Positions 5,101-5,644 of a DNA stretch of 5,644 nt are shown here, piece by piece (position 1 is the first letter of the stretch; every line of letters starts with the position of its first letter). The position numbers were made by a program, and so were the translations under genes. Under the pieces are notes generated by a model. The model saw nothing but the letters and a program-made list of their open reading frames with translations. It had not been told where the DNA came from and ran no database searches. The stretch lies in NCBI GenBank assembly GCA_021730855.1, contig JAKFYM010000236.1:1-5644 (forward strand). Reading direction: 5' to 3'. The stretch comes from Bdellovibrionales bacterium (GTDB lineage Bacteria > Bdellovibrionota > UBA1018 > CAIPTA01).

Positions 5101-5644
5101 CCTGGCAGCTGCGCTCCTTGCTTGCGGCCTCGACCTCGCCTGGCCGCAAACGCATGCCTTGATTCCGGGCCTGGCCTTTGCCTCCATCCTGCTTGATTTT
5201 CGGGCTCCCCTCCGCCTAAATTTCCTCTACCTCATTCTTCCGGCTCTCCTCTTTTTCACGCGCGACCTAGAGAGCCTGCAAAAAGTAGCCATCCCCCTGG
5301 CCATCGCCTGGCAGGCTCGGATTTGGCTCTACACCCTGGTGGAAAAAGCCCAGAAACGGAACGAAGCCTTTGCCGAAGATCTGGAAAAGGTGCCTGAGAA
5401 GGCCTGCGTCTTTGTGGACGCCGATATCCAAGGAGAGGTGCCCACGGCTTCGCTCGAGCCGGGCCATCTCGTGCGCGTGCAGCCGGATGAGGTGATCCCG
5501 GCGGATGGCCTAGTCACTTTCGGCTCGAGTTTTGCCGACGAAAGCCACCTGGGTGAAAAAGAAGCCAAGGTCAAGAGCATGGGCAGCTTTGTTTTTGCCG
5601 GCTCTATAAATAAAAATGGTAGTTTGATCTTTCGCGTGAGCGCC
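5084..5644 (+). CDS. P-type ATPase (heavy-metal P1B-like), N-terminal part, atypical actuator domain; 3' truncated by window
   Basis: An open frame of 187 codons from GTG 5084 runs off the window end. It has no N-terminal HMA metal-binding domain or CxxC. Four short hydrophobic segments (about 5-20, 25-39, 45-58, 68-86) precede a charged linker (VEKAQKRNEAF), as in P1B ATPases with MA, MB, M1 and M2 ahead of the actuator domain. Actuator hallmarks follow: LEPGHLVRV, DEVIPADG (135-142), FADESHL (150-156), VFAGSINKNGSLIFRV. The catalytic TGE loop is abnormal: after DESHL the Thr is missing and only GE (157-158) remains, with spacing one residue short of canonical DESxLTGE...GD.V.AG. LxxGD reads LEPGH and PGE reads PDE. 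The CPx membrane motif and the DKTG phosphorylation site would lie beyond the edge, so metal specificity and activity cannot be judged. A divergent or inactive paralogue is possible. Confidence 0.82.
   Translation, partial: MRTKLSLAAALLACGLDLAWPQTHALIPGLAFASILLDFRAPLRLNFLYLILPALLFFTRDLESLQKVAIPLAIAWQARIWLYTLVEKAQKRNEAFAEDLEKVPEKACVFVDADIQGEVPTASLEPGHLVRVQPDEVIPADGLVTFGSSFADESHLGEKEAKVKSMGSFVFAGSINKNGSLIFRVSA

Noticed and set aside
5591..5625. A local AT-rich patch with rarer codons near the window end
   Set aside because: It lies in a well-matched part of the actuator domain (AGSINKNGSL) and is short, so it is not evidence of transfer.

Overview
The window is a tightly packed stretch of bacterial chromosome, moderately GC-rich with a strong preference for C- or G-ending codons. 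All eight genes lie on the + strand with almost no intergenic DNA. It holds the 3' end of mutL, complete miaA, a PEP synthase/pyruvate phosphate dikinase regulatory kinase (DUF299), a small DUF503/YlxP-like protein, ornithine aminotransferase (rocD), BPG-dependent phosphoglycerate mutase (gpmA), a YfiF-type SPOUT RNA methyltransferase, and the 5' part of a P-type ATPase cut off by the window edge. I see no RNA gene, CRISPR array, insertion sequence or convincing terminator. The gene content is ordinary housekeeping. It suggests a free-living bacterium, probably Gram-negative and perhaps a proteobacterial or Bdellovibrio-like lineage. That placement is a guess from the mutL-miaA order, the GpmA type and the YfiF-type methyltransferase, and marker genes would be needed to settle it.

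Layout: positions 1-1071 (mutL end and miaA) pair DNA mismatch repair with tRNA A37 prenylation and share an ATGA stop/start overlap. After 21 bases comes the DUF299 kinase (1093-1959), whose stop overlaps the start of the DUF503-like gene (1952-2275). A 48-base gap, the largest in the window, precedes rocD (2324-3544), which has a clear Shine-Dalgarno. gpmA follows with no gap (3545-4285). The methyltransferase starts at a GTG inside the gpmA stop (4282-5100), and the ATPase starts at a GTG 17 bases before the methyltransferase ends (5084 onward). The arrangement looks like one or two long transcripts with translational coupling; the only obvious place for a new promoter is the gap before rocD.

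Functionally, the DUF299 kinase and GpmA both act around the lower glycolysis/gluconeogenesis node (3PG, 2PG, PEP, pyruvate). Ornithine aminotransferase links arginine/ornithine breakdown to glutamate and proline. MiaA and the SPOUT enzyme modify RNA. The most unusual item is the P-type ATPase: its actuator domain is recognisable but the threonine of the catalytic TGE loop is missing as a clean one-residue deletion, and two other usually conserved positions are changed.
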